NCBI GenBank assembly: GCA_040901865.1
Contig: JBBDYD010000019.1
Location: 1-8,710 of the forward strand
Origin: JBBDYD01 sp040901865
GTDB taxonomy: Bacteria > Bacteroidota > Ignavibacteria > UBA10030
Direction of reading: 5' to 3'
DNA length: 8,710 nucleotides
A model generated the notes under the pieces. It ran no database searches. It saw nothing but the letters and a program-made list of their open reading frames with translations, and was not told the origin of the DNA. Positions within the stretch are counted from its first letter, which is position 1, and the number at the start of each line of letters is the position of its first letter. The translations under genes were made by a program, and so were the position numbers. Shown here piece by piece: positions 7,372 to 8,710 of the stretch.

Positions 7372-7390
7372 ACCAAACCTCCAAGGCCCA

Positions 7391-8655
7391 ATGAAATACC
7401 TTGACGAATACCGCGACGGCGAAGCAGCCGGCCGCCTTGCCAGGCAAATCGGAGAATGCACCACGCGCCCATGGACACTCATGGAAATTTGCGGGGGACA
7501 AACCCACACGATTGTGAAGTACGGTCTCGAAGAACTCCTTCCCGCTTCCATGANNNNNNNNNNNNNNNNNNNNNNNNNNNNNNNNNNNNNNNNNNNNNNN
7601 NNNNNNNNNNNNNNNNNNNNNNNNNNNNNNNNNNNNNNNNNNNNNNNNNNNNNCAAACCCACACGATTGTGAAGTACGGTCTCGAAGAACTCCTTCCCGC
7701 TTCCATGAACCTGATCCATGGACCGGGCTGCCCCGTTTGCGTGACACCAATCGGCATCATCGACCAGGCCCATATCCTCGCCGGGAGACAGAACGTGATC
7801 CTTACTGCTTTCGGCGACATGCTGCGCGTGCCGGGAAGTGCAAAGGACCTGCTTTCCGTGAAGGCCGAGGGTGGCGATGTACGAATTGTCTATTCTCCGC
7901 TTGATGCAGTCCGGCTTGCCGAAAGGGAGAAGACTAAACACATCGTGTTCTTTGCAATCGGATTTGAAACCACCGCACCGACGACAGCTCTTGCAATTCT
8001 TGAAGCGGAGCGGCTGAAGCTTGAAAATTTTTCCGTTCTCTGCTCTCACGTCCTTGTCCCTCCGGCCATTCAGGCAATCCTGTCGTCACCGTCAAACACC
8101 GTTCAGGGGCTGCTTGCTGCGGGCCATGTTTGCACGATAACGGGATTCAATGACTATGTTCCCCTTGCCGACAGATATCATATTCCCATCGTGGTCACCG
8201 GTTTTGAACCGGTCGATATTCTCCAGGGAATTCTTATGACCGTTGAACAGCTTGAATCCGGTCGGTGCGAAGTGGAAAACCAGTATTCGAGAACCGTTCA
8301 GCAGTGCGGCAACTTAAAGGCCCTCGGACTCATGAAGACCGTGTTCGAATCCTGCGATCGGGTGTGGCGCGGAATGGGAACCATCCCGGCAAGTGGCCTT
8401 GGGATCAGGAAGAGTTTTGCCAGGTTTGATGCAGCGGTCAGGTTCACCCTTTCCGCCTCTCCCGGGGATGAATCTTCGCCCTGCCTGGCGGGTGAGATCC
8501 TCCGCGGAATGAGAAAGCCGCACCAATGCCCGTCGTTTGCCGCTGACTGTACACCAGAGCACCCACTCGGCGCACCGATGGTTTCCTCTGAAGGCGCTTG
8601 CGCTGCGTACTATCTCTTTAGTAAATACCGAACTAAAAAGAAAATGAGTGTATGA
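7391..8655 (+). CDS. hypD: Hydrogenase maturation protein HypD, interrupted by assembly gap
   Basis: HypD is the FeS scaffold protein that, with HypC, assembles the Fe(CN)2CO moiety. The N-terminal part (from 7391) has MEICGGQTH with Cys34. After the gap the frame goes on with HGPGCPVCVTP (Cys62 and Cys65 in the joined protein) and GFETTAP. Near the C-terminus are CLAGEILRG, QCPSF, CTPEHPLGAPMVSSEGAC, with Cys313, 328, 335 and 352 as likely [4Fe-4S] ligands. As written, the two halves are in different frames and are split by 100 N. A 55-base sequence is repeated on both sides of the gap. Removing one copy plus the N (155 bases) joins the halves in frame into 369 residues, the normal HypD length. 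The gene is therefore probably intact. Its last codons (Met-Ser-Val-stop) lie in the tandem repeat that follows. Confidence 0.95.
7499..7553 (+). repeat. Left copy of 55-base contig-end duplication
   Basis: These 55 bases inside hypD reappear without change at 7654-7708, directly across the N run. They encode the stretch from about Gln37 to Met54 of HypD. Identical ends at both sides of a scaffold gap fit two contigs that overlap by one assembly k-mer and were not merged. Confidence 0.95.
7554..7653. other. Assembly gap of 100 N
   Basis: This is exactly 100 N, a common default for a scaffold gap of unknown size. Because the flanks duplicate each other and collapse to an intact gene, there is probably no missing sequence here. 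Confidence 0.99.
7654..7708 (+). repeat. Right copy of 55-base contig-end duplication
   Basis: This is an exact second copy of 7499-7553, starting at the first base after the gap. The offset of 155 bases shifts the hypD frame, which is why the gene looks broken in the raw scaffold. Confidence 0.95.
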
Positions 8656-8710
8656 GGGAATGAGTGTATGAGGAATGAGGGTGTGAGGGAATGAGGGTGT
8701 GAGGGAATGA
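8644..8710 (+). repeat. Tandem repeat of 15-16 bp units at the hypD 3' end
   Basis: Four units and the start of a fifth run to the edge of the window: 8644-8659 (ATGAGTGTATGAGGGA), 8660-8674 (the same, one G shorter), 8675-8690 and 8691-8706 (both ATGAGGGTGTGAGGGA), then ATGA. Each unit looks like two related 8-base halves. The first unit supplies the last three codons and the stop of hypD. Every unit contains ATG, two codons and TGA, followed by a GAGG-like purine run. The repeat has no spacers, so it is not a CRISPR array. Its full length is unknown because the window ends in it. Confidence 0.85.

Noticed and set aside
7126..8049. Long minus-strand open frame across hypC, the N run and hypD
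   Set aside because: It is open only because the N run cannot contain stops, and the plus strand here encodes clear HypC and HypD motifs. The translated minus strand shows no family that I recognise.
7391..8655. hypD as a frameshifted pseudogene
   Set aside because: The frame change equals the 155-base artefact of the duplicated contig ends plus N. Collapsing it gives a full protein with all key cysteines.
8644..8710. CRISPR array at the right edge
   Set aside because: Units are only 15-16 bp, directly adjacent and without spacers, which is a simple tandem repeat.
1..8710. tRNA, rRNA, insertion sequence or prophage genes
   Set aside because: I looked for conserved RNA stretches, transposase motifs and terminal inverted repeats and saw none. 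The window is almost fully coded by hydrogenase and hyp genes.

Overview
The window is one plus-strand gene cluster for a cytoplasmic NAD(P)-linked [NiFe] hydrogenase, most likely group 3b (the HydBGDA or 'sulfhydrogenase' type), followed by most of its Hyp maturation machinery. Base composition is moderate, slightly GC-rich by eye. Bacterial Shine-Dalgarno sites and ATGA stop/start overlaps point to a bacterium. A run of exactly 100 N flanked by duplicated contig ends shows that this is a draft, probably metagenomic, scaffold. I cannot name the lineage from the sequence alone.

Layout. Bases 1-3546 hold the structural part: the 3' end of hydG (FAD/NAD(P)-binding gamma subunit, cut by the window edge), hydD (FeS small subunit), hydA (NiFe large subunit), a YbaK-type aminoacyl-tRNA deacylase, and a hydrogenase maturation endopeptidase. 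A 147-base intergenic region (3547-3693) starts with a very C-rich tract. Bases 3694-8655 hold hypA, hypB, hypF, hypC and hypD. hypE is the only common hyp gene not seen, and it may lie beyond the right edge. The last 67 bases are a 15-16 bp tandem repeat that includes the final codons of hypD and runs off the end.

How the genes work together. HypF, with HypE elsewhere, makes the cyanide ligands. HypC and HypD assemble Fe(CN)2CO and deliver it to the HydA precursor. HypA and HypB insert nickel. The endopeptidase then removes the short tail after the DPCxxC motif of HydA, so the large subunit can close and pair with HydD. HydG passes electrons between the FeS chain of HydD and NAD(P).

This is mainly a well-understood system rather than a new one. 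The parts with no ready explanation are the tRNA-deacylase gene inserted between hydA and its protease, the C-rich junction between the two gene blocks, and the tandem repeat at the hypD end. The break in hypD is best read as an assembly artefact: collapsing the 55-base duplication restores one intact 369-residue protein.
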